Shown: positions 34,006 through 46,467, counted from the first letter of the stretch. The stretch is DNA of 64,000 nucleotides from Lumbricus terrestris (GCA_949752735.1 OX457046.1:29396677-29460676), one strand, 5' to 3'. Made by a program: numbers and translations. Notes: generated by a model from the letters alone, not told the origin.

Positions 34006-34859
34006 ATCATACGTTAGTTTCTGAATAGTGATAAATCACAATTTAAACGCACTGCAAATGTATATGCCGTCACTGCCGTGTCTATAAAAAATCAATTTCC
34101 TTTGTCATTCTTTCCACTGGTACCCTGGAGTGCCCCAGGTGAGTTTTTCTGTGGAAGGTGCACTCTGTAAATTTGCAATAACACATATATACCACCGCAA
34201 ACACTAATAGCATTCAATGGCAGCAGACACTAATATGCAACCAATCCAGAGATACACTTTGATAAATGTGGCCGTCTGCACCCATAATACTGTGGCCTAC
34301 AGCCAAACAACCTTGAGGCACACCAATAATAAATGTGTGACCTACAGCCAATTCAGAATCCAAACATATACCCACAATAATGTGGCCCAGAGGGTAGAGC
34401 CCTGGCCACAACAATTGCTCCCAAAAGTACTGAAACATCTGACAATCAATTCTGGCCACAATGATGTCTGCCCTCTATCAGACATCACTTCTATAGTAGC
34501 CGTATATCTCAGTGCATACATGGAAAGAATCCACATGCCAATCCGTGGGACCTTTCCCAGTCTTTTCCTCCATTCACCTCTGACATGCGCTCTCGTATCC
34601 ATCACCGAAACACCCCCTCCCCCACCTCCGGGGAAACGTCATCGAACGATAAAACATTCTGGGCAAGGCCAAACACTTAATGCCAGTCATTGGAAATTGG
34701 GTCAGGACTCACGACCCAGCTGTCAATCATTGTGACCTAGATACATATTAAGATTTAGATGATGTCAAGAAACGGTTTTCACTGCATCTCTCTGAAAGAG
34801 ATTCTGGGCAGACATAGATCCATCAATTGAATAGTGGTATATAAATCGCTGCACATAAT
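34006..34859. other. Non-coding stretch with small tandem repeat
   Basis: 34225-34480 contains imperfect repeats of about 55 bp built on AATGTGGCC and CAGCCAA/CAATTCTGG blocks. An open frame of about 170 codons over it has no recognised domain. Confidence 0.4.
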
Positions 34860-35262
34860 ATATGCAGTATATATTATATATCATATATATATTGTACATT
34901 GTATATAATTATATATATATATATATATTATATAAGATAATGATACATATATATATGTACATACCATATATCATCATACATATATTGTATATAATTATAT
35001 ATCATATAATGATACACAATATTACATATACATATGTAATGTATATAATATCATATATATTGTATATAATTATATATTATAACATATTATATATAAATAC
35101 GTATTATATATATATATATATATAATACGTATTTATATATAATATGTTATAATATATATATAATTATATATACAATGGCAAATAACACCACACAACTCAC
35201 AGCTATATATCATCATTATCATCCGTTATTTCCGGATGTATATATATATATATATATATATA
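34860..35262. repeat. AT-rich palindromic satellite region
   Basis: TATATA-rich. Contains a near-perfect 118-bp palindrome at 35059-35176 (arms from ATTGTATATAATTATATA inward to AATACGTATTATATA), able to form a cruciform. Confidence 0.85.
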
Positions 35263-35625
35263 TTAAATGCCAAATGTTGCCTAATGACAATACTTTAATG
35301 GATGGTGTCAGGTTTTAGCATAAAATACTAAACACACATAACGCACCATTTACAAATACTCCCGACCAATGAGCACTGTCATTCTAGCTCCGTGTTCGTA
35401 TTGGTTTTCTGTGGCAAGCGCCTCTAACCAGTGTGGTGATCTAACGGCTTGTGGCGTGTTTTACTAATAGCTTCCTGCAATTATATCTCTGCATGGGGTC
35501 TCCTATATAGGACAATGATTTACACTCTGTTGCTAAAAAAGATCCAAGGTTGTCCAGTGATTAATCTAGATGTCTCGGAGGGGGGGTAAGCCCACCCAGG
35601 AACGACATTCCCCTAAGAAAAAGTA
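35263..35625. other. Non-coding stretch, nothing recognised
   Basis: No supported feature. Confidence 0.4.
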
Positions 35626-35768
35626 GGGACCTTGAGCAAGTCTTCACTCACAATTGCTTGGGCGTTTCGGCATGAAACTCTCATGCAGTGTCAACACTGT
35701 AGTCGGGAGCGACTCTGAGTAGGTAGCCTGAAGGGGTGCTGTAGAAATGGAGAAGTAAAAAATAAATA
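35626..35768 (+). mobile_element. SINE family A, 5'-truncated (plus)
   Basis: Begins AGGGACCTTGAGCAAGTC (central region). Tail GTCGGGAGCGACTCTGAGTAGG, GAAGGGGTGCTGTAGAAATGG and AATAAATAAA. The tRNA head is absent. Confidence 0.8.
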
Positions 35769-37225
35769 AAAGAAAAATTGAGCAGCTGCTTTTTACAAGC
35801 AAAGTAGTGAGTTATCCACTGGTACAATTAAGAAATAGAGGACAAAATTAGATGATGTACTGGTACTTTAAAAAGGTCATCAGATTATCAGAAACCTGCA
35901 ACACCCCACCACAACCCATGTCATGAGATACATGCAGTCAAATAAAAATCTGGCCCAGAACTCCTGGTGTTTATTGCCTGTAATCGTTCATGGCAATTAC
36001 ACTCACCCATCCCCCATCACACTCACCCATCCCCCAACACACTCACCCATCCGGCTGCAAATACAGGCCCACAGGTTGCTAATCGCATAATTAGATTCAA
36101 AATGTCATGCAATTAGCATCTATCTGAAATCGGAGTACAGCCATTGAACCACTGTCAACAAAAGAATATGTCCTGCCTTCACATAAGTCTGGGTTGGCTG
36201 AATAAACTGCCTGGACCATGCCTTTTCGACAACCAACAGGCCACACCATCCGCCAGTAGGGCAGCCAGACAAAATTGGGGTTCCATTTGGGAAGGGGTTC
36301 CAATGGAGATGGTAAAAAATGCACAGAAGACAATCAGTTTTTAAAAATTACACATTTTGGGGGTTATCTGAACCTCAAAATTCCTCTTAAATATCCCTCT
36401 TCAATATGCCTGAGCCATCTGCAAATGTTCACTGTTCAGGGCAACCAAATGGGTACAGAGACTGACTGAGCAACTGTTTTCCCTTACAAAACACCTTGAA
36501 CAAGAGTTGAAGCTGACCCAAATTAAACACACATGTAACACACAGCATTTGTAAACATTAACTTGTCTACAGAATTTTTAGAGTTCTCCAATCCAGTACT
36601 ATTATATGCAGTACAAAGCTGTTCAATTATGAAATTTAAAAAATCACAGTGTTAACTTCACATCATAATAGTTCAGTTTTAAATTGGGACTCTTAATTAA
36701 TCGCAGTTATTGTGCTCAATTTATGTGTTAAATGTGTGGGATATGTATGTGGTTGAAAATTTAATCATGATCAAATTTTAATCAGTTTCAGATAGGAACT
36801 TAGTAAACACTGCAATATATGAGATAGAGCAAACTTTGAATTCATGAACTAGGTAAATCTACACAAACCGACAGACCGACAAAAACAACAGGTTTTACAT
36901 TTAGTAAATACAACTTAAAAATATGAAGTTTGTTTTAGAACAAACACACACTCTTTACTATTAAATATTATTTATGGACAAGAAAAACAACACTGCACCA
37001 GTATTTTCTCAAATATATATATATATATATATTATATGATCAATTCCTTTAATCACAAAATTCGCAAGATTAATTAATTAATCATGATTAAAATAGTTAA
37101 TCTCTGATTCGTTCAATGTTAAGTAGCTTCAGTATGACCGCACCATTCACAATCTCCCCAAGGAAGTCAGATCTCTGATGCTAGTAAATTATGCATTAGC
37201 AATTAGCCACGTGTCATCCTCATCT
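35769..37225. other. Non-coding stretch with small repeats
   Basis: Contains a short ACACTCACCCATCCCCC repeat (35997-36050) and a (TA)n run (37013-37035). No gene recognised. Confidence 0.4.
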
Positions 37226-37445
37226 GATGACGAAAGAAGGAAGCTGTCTGGAAAAAGAGATTATGCAGGGCACAGTACCGGGGGGGGGGGGAAGAGCACA
37301 GGGAAGACCGAGGACGAGCTGGATTGCAAGTATCAGAGACTGGTTGGAGATGCCTTTCGATCAGATTATGAGAAACAAAGGATCGAGAAAGATGGAGAAA
37401 ACTTTTCTGTGGAGCGACCAACCCTCGATCCGAGGACGGTTAAAG
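37226..37445 (+). pseudogene. RTE-like LINE, ORF2 C-terminus
   Basis: The plus strand reads EIMQGTVPG (broken by a G homopolymer near 37280-37292), GRAQGRPRTSWIASIRDWL, MPFDQIMR, then after a frameshift KDRERWRKLFCGATNP and a stop near 37441. GRPRTSWxxxIxDW...(DR)xxWRxL is a well-known C-terminal signature of RTE-type LINE ORF2. Only the terminal 70 residues or so remain. Confidence 0.75.
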
Positions 37446-37504
37446 ACGAGAAAAAGATCGCCATGAGAGTATAAGTTGCAGTGCGGTTACACTTTTTCTT
37501 TCAC

Positions 37505-37640
37505 ACCAACCATGCCAACAGACAGAGACAGAAATAGCGCTGCCGGCATTAATATATATATTGCAATTTGTAAATAGGACGAAGGACACAAATCACACGA
37601 TATAATTAGATCAAAACCAAACATGTCACAATTAGTTCAA
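37505..37640 (+). repeat. Dispersed repeat R, partial copy
   Basis: CCAACAGACAGAGACAGAAATAGCGCTG, TATTGCAATTTGTAAATAG and GGACACA match the two longer copies at 39715-40070 and 45310-45715. Confidence 0.7.
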
Positions 37641-37821
37641 CACCCCGATAATTAACCTAATTTGAAACAGGTTCTCTTGCCAAAAGTACTCACCAACTTG
37701 AAAGTAGATCTAAGAGTTCATTTCTTCAGAGTTCAGTTAATAACAAACATACTTTCAAACAGCATTCTATGCCAACAATCACGTGACAAATGGTTTATTC
37801 CTTCCAACCAGCATCACAATA

Positions 37822-37917
37822 CACCAATCAATCAATCAATCAATCAATAAATCGATCAATCAGTCAATCAATAAATCAGTCAATCAATCATTAAATCAAT
37901 CAATCAATCAATCATTA

Positions 37918-37948
<31 letters not shown>

Positions 37949-38010
37949 CAAATTTATATAGCGCCCATTCAAGATGTCCACTCATCAGGTGCTGGCAATG
38001 CATCCAACCT
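37822..38010 (-). mobile_element. LINE/SINE tail with (TTGA)n
   Basis: (TCAA)n at 37822-37945, then AAATTTATATAGCGCCCATTCAAGATGTCCACTCA, the reverse complement of the LINE/SINE tail followed by a TTGA repeat. Only the 3' tail is recognisable. Confidence 0.6.
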
Positions 38011-38104
38011 TTCGGAATCAGTGAAATATAACTCATGAAATTTTATATAATCGAAAGAGGAGATTGGTGAAAATCTGTATGCAATACAGCAGCAGGCGTT
38101 CAAC

Positions 38105-38580
38105 CCCCCCCCTCACACAGGTTTCTCTCACTCTCACTGTGGAATTCCCACAGATTTCTCTCACTTATACGGTTGCAATCCACAGATTTGTCTCATTCAT
38201 ACAGTTGCAATCCCTCACAGATAACGCTCACTCGTATCATTGCATACCCCTTAGATTTCTCTCACTCATATGGTTGCATTCCCCCCCACAGATTACTTTC
38301 ACTCGTATGGTTGCAATCCAATAGATTTATCTCACTCAAGCGGTCCCAATCCCATAGATTTCTCTCACTCACACATTGCCTCCCCAACAAAATTCACTCA
38401 TACGGTTGCAACCCCAACAGATTTCTCTCACTCATAATACATGGCATCCCCAACGAAATTCTCTCACTCACATGGTTGCATCCCCGTAGATTTCTCTCAC
38501 TCATATGGCTGCATCCCTGTAGATTTCTCTCACGAGTTTCATGAATACATCGCATCCCGTAGACTTCTCTCACTCGTTCT
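38105..38580. repeat. ~32-bp minisatellite
   Basis: Unit AGATTTCTCTCACTCATATG plus GTTGCATCCC, about 14 copies with C-run length changes. Confidence 0.9.
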
Positions 38581-38869
38581 GCAGACGACAGGCAATCAGC
38601 TTCTGTCATCTGCGCCTGATTGCCTCAACCCCGACAAGGACTTTCATTAAATATATTAGAAACTGGACAGCGGCACAAGTCATTTCCAATAGGAGTCACA
38701 TGGGAAATCCTAGGAAACGGAAGTCTGCAAACAAAATCCGCAGAAAAACCGGCCACCGCACTATTTATCCACTCTTCTGTGTCTTACATGACTTTTATTT
38801 TTTTATTTATTACTTATGTTTATTTATTAACTCCTATGTGTATAATGTATATGGTTGCTCGGTAATGAA

Positions 38870-39030
38870 CAGGGGCGGATCCAGGGGGGGCAATCCGGCC
38901 ATGGCCACCCCATTTAGAAATTTCTTTATTTTTTACCAGCTATTTTGCTCGGAAAGTAGACGTGCCCCCCCCATGAGTAGTTCCATAGGACTTTGGCCCC
39001 CCCCTTCGAAAATTTCTGTATCTGCCCTTG
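38870..39030. mobile_element. hAT-type MITE, 161 bp, TSD GTAATGAA
   Basis: Left CAGGGGCGGATCCAGG. The right end on the opposite strand is CAAGGGCAGATACAG. Exact 8-bp duplications GTAATGAA lie at 38862-38869 and 39031-39038. Confidence 0.9.
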
Positions 39031-39038
39031 GTAATGAA

Positions 39039-39714
39039 TAGAAAACTGGTCAAGAATTATGCAGTGTTCAATGAGCACTACAAAAAAGTATTTACGGCTG
39101 ATGCCAGGCGAGCTCTGTAGGTGTTGTTTTGCAAGTGTTTTTTGCATGTGACTTCTCCATAAGTGACTTCCTTTTCAAGAGCACATGTCTTGCAACTATA
39201 ATAATGATGACAATTTAAATGGTGCCATACATAGCCATGCAATTGCAGGGGTGCCTGATATAAGCATGCTGACTAACCAACAGCATGGCAGGCCTTAGAA
39301 AACAAAACCTAGAAGTTTCAACAAGATCCTGGTTATTCCAATAGTTTTGTTCAGTACTTGAGACTATAGAAATCATCAAGAAACATCTAGAAATGCATTT
39401 CCTTATTCTTTATGTTGATGTCAATGCTTGCAGGCACATCGAAAAATGTACATTATCACATACGGATCGCATGTCCAAGCTGTGGCCTATTGGTGTTTCC
39501 ATTAATATTAGAAAGACACCAATGACCCAGAAAGGTAACATTTATATTCAGAAACTCCAAATTTTTTAGAGCTAAGCACACAGGGCATCAGACCCCGCCA
39601 GGGTAAGTAATAATATGATGGAAATTCGACACCAAGTGTCTGAATACAATTTACCTAGTATTCAAATACAATGTCCATCCAGCATCCAAATATAGCACTT
39701 GTCAAGTTGTCACC
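39039..39714. other. Non-coding stretch, nothing recognised
   Basis: No supported feature. Confidence 0.4.
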
Positions 39715-40070
39715 CAAACAATATCCACCCCAACCAGGCCATCAGACAGAGACAGAAATAGCACTGTAGCTAGCATTAATATAAGTCTGCAATTTGTACC
39801 AGTAAACAGGAGGGACACAGTTCTATCAATATAAATAGACCTTCCCTGAAGCCCCAAGGATAGCATCAACTCTGATGGTTTGTAGTCCAGAGACCAACAT
39901 TGTGAATTAACAACACATGCCAAATTTCCATCTAATCCACCATTATAATCTGATCAAAAAATCTCCATAGAGAAACATCATAGAAACCAAACTGCATAGA
40001 TCGCGCTCTCAGTTCTAATGTACAACGTAGACTAACATAACTGATCTACACATGCACAGCTGAACCCAGC
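39715..40070 (+). repeat. Dispersed repeat R, copy 2 (empty site)
   Basis: Homologous over about 350 bp to 45310-45715 (CCACCCCAACCAGG, ATTGCAATTTGTA, ATATAAATAGA, AAATCTCC.TAG.GAAACATCA). It has a plain GAATTAACAA where copy 3 carries a 73-bp insertion. Family unknown. Confidence 0.8.
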
Positions 40071-40080
40071 AACTATCTAT

Positions 40081-40207
40081 AGGGACCTTGGGCAAGTCCT
40101 TCACTATCAATTGCTCAGCGCTTTGGCATGAAACTCCGATTCGGTGTCCGCGCTGTATTCGGGAGTGCCTTCGAGTAGTTATCTTGAAAGGGTGCTATAA
40201 CAAGTGC
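40081..40207 (+). mobile_element. SINE family A, 5'-truncated (plus)
   Basis: Begins AGGGACCTTGGGCAAGTCCT, tail ATTCGGGAGTGCCTTCGAGTAG and GGGTGCTATAACAAGTGCAC. No tRNA head. Confidence 0.82.
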
Positions 40208-40278
40208 ACATCCATACATGGAGAAAATTCATTCAGGCCTACTGTGCAGAAGAGAAGAGCATTACCTTAAGTCAGCAT

Positions 40279-40504
40279 TAGGGCAGCCATGCATGGGGAT
40301 ATAAAATGTTAGCGACTTCGTTTTCTTAGCCTCAGGCCTCAGCATATGATGGTGGGCGGGTGACCAGTCCTCTCCTTCGCCATATCACCATCTCACCAAC
40401 AGTAAACAGTTATATAGATGAATTTTTGTCCTGGTGGGGGATACGACCCCTCAACCGCCAGATTGATGGTCCAGCATGCTAACCACTAAACTATCCAGCT
40501 GCAC
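40279..40504 (-). mobile_element. SINE family B, copy with tRNA-like head
   Basis: Read on the minus strand it begins GCAGCTGGATAGTTTAGTGG (A-box-like) and has GGTTGAGGGGTCGTATCC (B-box-like), so the head is tRNA-derived. The body contains GGCGAAGGAGAGGACTGG, CATATGCTGAGGCCTGAGG and AACGAAGTCGCTAACA, and it ends GCATGGCTGCCC. It is unrelated in body and tail to family A. Confidence 0.75.
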
Positions 40505-40973
40505 GCCAGATCAGTGCATACATGAAGACAATTAAGACAGATCATCCCCTTGTCTGTAAATGTCTGTCTTCGTGCACACACACGCCTACACACATGCACA
40601 CGGACACGCACACACAAGCACGCACACCTACACGCATGCACACACAGAACATTATAATCTAATGTGCAACATATATGTATTGATGAAACAATGATGTCAC
40701 CAATGTTGACAGATTCAGTCACCATTCATATAATGCACAGTAGCTACAGTTGTGCATCTTTAATATATAAAATGCTTTCAACTTAGTGGAATCTCACAAC
40801 TCACAGACCTGTGGCATTCTATTCCAGAAATCACAATGAAAAATCCAATAACAAACCATTTGGCAGAACAGCATGCAGCTTTGGCTAATATATACCCTAC
40901 AGAGATGATACCTGATACCTTAAAAAACACAATATTACTCATTATGAAGGTCATACTTACTGACCCATTAGCA
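40505..40973. other. Non-coding stretch with CA-rich patch
   Basis: CACACG-type repeat at about 40575-40650. No gene recognised. Confidence 0.4.
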
Positions 40974-40979
40974 CCATAC

Positions 40980-43124
40980 CAGTGGTCGTAGCAGGTTGTC
41001 ATAAAAATACAGGACATTTTACAGGACACAAAAAATAAAAATACAGGACATTTTACAGGACACAAAAAATAAAAATACAGGACATTTTACAGGACATTTA
41101 CACTAAAAAATATCCAGTACAGATTTGTTTTCCTTCTACTATACTGTAGCAGTCAGTGAGTAACATTTGCTCATCGTCAAAATACTGCCAAACTTTAGTT
41201 CTGCATTGTTGATTATTTTTTTATTGAGCTAAGATAACAGGGATGAATCGGTAAAAAACTAATTAACATGCAATAATTGTCTTGCATTTAATCAGGTTAT
41301 ACAATATACATGTGCTAAATATTATTGCTCTGCAGACTGCATATACAACATTTGGAAACTATTACCAGAATGTCATAAAATTTATCAAGTTGTCACAACT
41401 CTTGTTGCAACTATTTATCAGCTTGTTAATTTATATGCAATAACAAGAACAACATTAAATGCATTTTTCACAAATATCAAACATAGACTATGTCCAGTAG
41501 ATTGCAACAGTGCCTATCACAAGACATCTACAAGATTCTTAAAATCAGGGTCAATAATTTAAAAAAGATTTACTGTCAGTACAGCAAGCAATGAAACTGG
41601 AAAACAATTTTTTTTAAACAAATCAACTGCAACTATGTGCAGTTTGCCCCATTGTCTAAGCTCATAAAAGTCATGAGCTCTCACTTAGGTCAAACTGTCC
41701 ACTTAAATCTAGTGAGTCATGTAAGAACAAAAATTGGGAAATATTCCAGCAAATGATAACTCCTTCATCTAATCATTCAATCCAGAGTGAGCAATGTTCA
41801 CCAAAGTTAGCCGATCAAAGGCTAAAGCTGCGATTCTAGATACAATTAGCTATTTCAGGAGCATTGAAGTGCAGACTCGTGACATTCCTTTTTCCCCACA
41901 CAGATTATTGCGTTCCCGCAAAAATGCACAGTTTTTTAGTAGCAATGTCCATGAGTCACATCCAACAAACCATTGCTAAACTCAAATCATATTCCTGTCT
42001 CCAGACCTAAATGGATCTGAAAATTTCTTTCCCGCTTCCCTTAACATGTTGTGCGGCTAAGTTTATGTGATGTAGATTTCAAAAGTTCTTTTCAACCTTT
42101 CAACACTGTTTCTGCTCAACTTTTTCCTATCTTCTTCAGTTTTCATCTGACTTCTGCTTCTCTATGCTTATGCAGCTCTATTTTCTCTGATCTTTTTTCT
42201 TATGCTTTGTTCACCTCTTCTAAATGCTGTTTGTACTTGTTTGATTTGGCACTATATAGCAAGGTAGGAACATTAATGATACCTGTGGAACTCCCTCCAT
42301 GGTATGCAAAGCATCTTCGAATAAACTAACTGCATCATGTTTCCTGGTTTAAAAGTGGCTCATTCTTGTGTAACCATCCTCTTATTTGCTGACAAACATA
42401 TTTCTGTATCAGGCTCCTCCATCCATCATCTCCTGGGCTTTCCATTTAAAACTAAAGTCTCACCTCTTCAAGAACTATAGAACCAGACTCAGACCTCCTT
42501 TGGACTGCCCTTTAGAATTCTGACTCGAAGCAGAGCTCATGAATAAGTTGGTGCCCTGTGCTTGGCTGCTTTCGAGTGGCGTTAAAGAAGTTTGGAGATT
42601 ACGATAACGATTACATTCAGCACTTTCACCTCGTGACCTGTTTTGCATCCAACAACCTACATCTTCATCTCTCAAGAGAGGCTTTCAAACAAAACAGATA
42701 ACCCAATGCATAATACAAGACATGAACTAGTGGAACTTGAAACAACTGAAGGACATCGCCAAAAATATGACCAACATCTGCAATGAAGTGCTGAATGATA
42801 AAATTCATGGACTGTCATGCAACTTCTTTGTATTTAATTAAAAACCAGTCATCTAAAGAAAAAACTGATACAATGCTGAACAAATATAGTATTGAATCAG
42901 CCAGTTTATAACATACATCACTTTGAATTATAACATAAAAATATATATAATAAAAAAAATTAAATAATCACGGCAATAATAATTCGCGACAAAAAAGAGC
43001 GTGAAATCTGGCTTTTTGCAAAAATACAGGAAATACAGGACACTTTTGCAAAAATACAGGATTTTACAGGACAAGCAAAAAAATACAGGACATTACAGGA
43101 AATACAGGACCGCTACGAGAACTG
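40980..43124. mobile_element. Candidate hAT-like 2.1-kb element with TACAGGACA arrays
   Basis: Left end CAGTGGTCGTAGCAGG. The right end on the opposite strand is CAGTTCTCGTAGCGG, an imperfect terminal inverted repeat. It is flanked by CCATAC (40974-40979 and 43125-43130), extending to 8 bp with one mismatch. Both ends carry clusters of AATACAGGACATTTTACAGG-type repeats (41005-41098 and 43022-43110), in the same orientation at both ends rather than inverted. The interior (41.1-43.0 kb) has no recognisable transposase. Boundaries are less certain than for the other hAT elements. Confidence 0.6.
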
Positions 43125-43130
43125 CCATAC

Positions 43131-44834
43131 CCAATTCTGTATACCAGATCTCATACTCGGATTACATAGGGTTCTGCAACCTCCCAATGATGAACAAGCT
43201 TTCAACAAATTATCAGTTCTCATTTCATTTTCCAAACACCGTCTCATGGAGTTCCAGAAAGGAAAGACTGGCCAAGGCAAACTTTGATGAATGGTCAAAC
43301 TGTTCTTCAAGCCCACAAAACTTAAATCAGATAAATGAACGCTGCTGTAAACACAACTGACAGAAAAACTTCGGTGCTCTAGTTGTAAAGCAGCCAACCA
43401 TGATGCAGGCCAGGGTTTAAAAAAAGCATGTCGTCTTTTCTCAGTACATGCAGCAATACATCAATCCATGCGGTTGCTGAGTACCACCTGGAACAAGGCT
43501 CGGAATAACCTCCACGTCCAGCAATACCAAGAAAAAGACATTATTAACCATCGTGTTTATGATGCACATGTTGATCATTTGTCAGAGGCATATGTGAAAA
43601 GATGTTAGTGTAGTCAAAGACATGCAACCATTTAGAAATCATCTTCAAAGAACGCAGTTGTACTAGTTGATAAAGTCAAAACAAAGAGAAAAATGCTCAC
43701 TTGCACCCATTAGCACTCACTACCAACAATAACATGTGCATAATTATACTATTAACTGGGCACCAAGCATTGCGCAGGAAATGTTAGTATTTTTGTCCCA
43801 CCCCACCCCTCCAGGGTCAGAGGTGGAGGTAGGGTCGTCTAGGTGGCCCTCTGCCTAGATGGAAGGTTTGAGGTGAATAGATGTGACACTGTGGCCGTGA
43901 CCAGCATCGCCAGAAAGACTTTGGCTTCTTGCCCCCCTCCCAACTCTGCCCCATGGTCAGGAGATTCACCAACTAATCCACTGTGTGGTCTTGGTGGTCT
44001 CCTGTCTGGGTGTAAAGGTTTCAGGTTAATCACTACGAAACTGTGGGCATGCATTCTAACAAACATACACACATGCATCACACATACAAACAGTCAAACA
44101 CACATTCTCCTTTATAGATATAGGCTATGCACTCACTTTCTGCACAATGCATAACAAAGAAACTAAATGAAGAACAGAACATGAAGACTTAGAACAAAAA
44201 GACAGAAATACCAAAAAAAAACTTCACCAACAGACCAGATGACAACTGAAACTAGCACTGCAATGGAAGTGCAAGCATCACACATCTGAAATCTTACGCA
44301 AGACAAGCTTTTCTTAACCGACACATGAAGACCATTAACTAGATACTCAAGTGAACCGGATAAAATAACAAACAGCCGCATATAACTTTATTACATTTTG
44401 TAATTAGCCGTATACATGCACGACGATTGCACGTGTCAACAGGTAATCTCAGGTACAAACTGCTCTGGCAAACAACGCTCACAGTGGACTCAAAAATGGA
44501 CCTAACACTTGGTAGACACAGTAGAAAGCAAAAAGCTAAATATTTCAGTTAGGCAAACATATACCAGTAACTCAAGAAGGTTTGCCATATAATGAGAGCT
44601 GTCAGAAGGTAACGAGTATCAGCTGAGGTTTTACGCTGGTAAAAATACCAACAGATAGACCTGTTGCGTACTACAGTAACCGCACCAACGGGTTTTTCTA
44701 ATCTTCAGGAGCGAATCCTGCTCACATGTAGTTATTGGATAACTAACTGTTCCTGTGTTCCTCCCCTTTGCTTAAACATCTGCCAAAAAACACATTTCTG
44801 AGGCTGACACAACACAGACATATTTGATTTGTAT
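43131..44834. other. Non-coding stretch, possible degenerate dimeric repeat
   Basis: 43842-43895 and 43988-44045 are related (GGTGG.C.C.TG, AAAGGTTT.AGGT, ACTGTGG), suggesting a dimer of a tRNA-like or other short repeat. No gene recognised. Confidence 0.35.
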
Positions 44835-45045
44835 GTGCACTTGTTATAGCGCCCCTTCAAGCTCTCTCCTCAGAGGCGCTCTAGACTGCAGAGCGGACAC
44901 TGTATCAGAGTTTCACGCCGAAGTGCTGAGCAATAGCAAGTGAAGGACTTGCCCAAGGTCCTTACGCGGTGACTTGAGGTGGATTCGAACCTCGAACCTT
45001 CCGGCTTCAAGGCAACGACGCCACCACTACACCACCACGCCCCAC
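44835..45045 (-). mobile_element. SINE family A, full-length copy (minus)
   Basis: Minus-strand head GTGGGGCGTGGTGGTGTAGTGG, B-box GGTTCGAATCC, and tail GAGCGCCTCTGAG and GGGGCGCTATAACAAGTGCAC. Very close to the copies at 599-808 and 4830-5040. Confidence 0.88.
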
Positions 45046-45309
45046 AAATGATATATGATAATATTCAATTGATTCTAACCTTACTTGTACCGATGATTAC
45101 CAGTTGTCCAACCTAGGAACTCTTCATCCGCATTCTCTACCACTCCGAAAGCTTTCCTCTTCATGCCGTGGTTGGGCCAGGAGCACCACTGAGTAGTTTT
45201 CTTGATAGGGCACTATATCAAGGTTTCTTTGATTGATCACCTTGCTGTCTGATCAGACTACAGACTAAGTAGTCTAGAAATGAGACCAGCATCTAAATTT
45301 AGCAACACC

Positions 45310-45715
45310 GAAACTGTAACCACCCCAACCAGGTCAGCAGACTAACACAGAAATAGCGCTGTCGACATTGATATATTGCAATTTGTAAATAGAAGGGACA
45401 CAGCTCCAGCAATATAAATAGATCTTCCGTGAAGCCCCCCCAAGGATAACGCTAACTCCAATCCAGATGATTTGCAGTCCAGAGGCCGATGCTATGAATT
45501 AACCCCTTACCCGTTCATTTTTCCCGTTAGGCACGTGTTTTCAGCGGATATTCTCGGGGGCAAATGGGTAAAGGTTTAACTACATATGCTGAACTTATAA
45601 TCTAACATTATAACCTGGTCTAAAAATCTCCTTAGTGAAACATCAGTGAAATCGGACTGCAAAGACCAATCTATCAGCAAATCAGACTAGCTGATCTATG
45701 CATAAACAGCTGAAT
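45310..45715 (+). repeat. Dispersed repeat R, copy 3
   Basis: Homologous to 39715-40070 and 37505-37640. Contains the 73-bp insertion at 45503-45575. Confidence 0.8.
45503..45575. mobile_element. 73-bp TTAA-flanked mini-element (piggyBac-like?)
   Basis: Flanked by TTAA (45499-45502 and 45576-45579). Ends CCCCTTACCCGTT and, from the other side, ACCTTTACCCATT. The related repeat copy at 39.9 kb has a single GAATTAAC here, giving an empty site. TTAA duplication and a CCC-starting terminus are typical of piggyBac-type elements, but the size is extreme. Confidence 0.6.
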
Positions 45716-46244
45716 ACCTCGACAGTGCGTGAAGTAAATCAGAAAAAATTGTATCACAATGGAGAGATCATCTTTGAAAAAGTACTACAATTGAAATAAC
45801 ATCACAGCTCACAGCGAAACGTCGATTAACAGCACGTGCATGCTTAGTGCTTATATACATGTACACATGCATGCACTCAAACACACGCACACACCCACAC
45901 ACGCACGCAGTGAATGGAGGCACTAAGATTAACCGGACTATTTAGAGCCCTGAAAAGCAGCAGGCTTTCTATTGGAAGCGAGTGCAAAGTAGTTGAATAA
46001 CAGTGGCATGCTTCTGTCTCATTACTATTTTCTGATTAATGGATCCTAGTCAGACAAAGTTGCTTTTTGGAAACTGAGACTTGCAACGACTCGGAAGTTC
46101 ACTGATGACCAGCTCAATTATAAGGGTACCTGCAACATGCACCGAGGCAGCAATGCATGGCGGAGCACAACATTACAGGCAAGGCATGCAAAATAGGTAT
46201 CATATGCCATGTACATGCATGCATGCACATGTATGTATCTATGA

Positions 46245-46440
46245 ACACTTGTCATAGTGTCCCTTTAAATCTACTCAGAGGCGCTCCACACTAGAGCGCA
46301 CACTGAATCGGAGTTTCACGCTGAAGTGCATTAAAGCAATTGCGAGTGAAGGACTTGCTCAGGGTTCCCTACATGGCGGCTTGAGGTGATTCGAACCTGC
46401 AACCTTCCAGCTAAAAGGCACCGAACATACCCCTACGCCC
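46245..46440 (-). mobile_element. SINE family A copy (minus)
   Basis: Minus-strand head with GTAGGGGTATGTTCGG and B-box-like GGTTCGAATCAC. The tail contains GAGCGCCTCTGAGTAG and GACACTATGACAAGTG, and a CATGTATGTATC repeat follows its 3' end. Confidence 0.8.
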
Positions 46441-46467
46441 GGCTAAGTCGAGATGACTTTTAAAACA

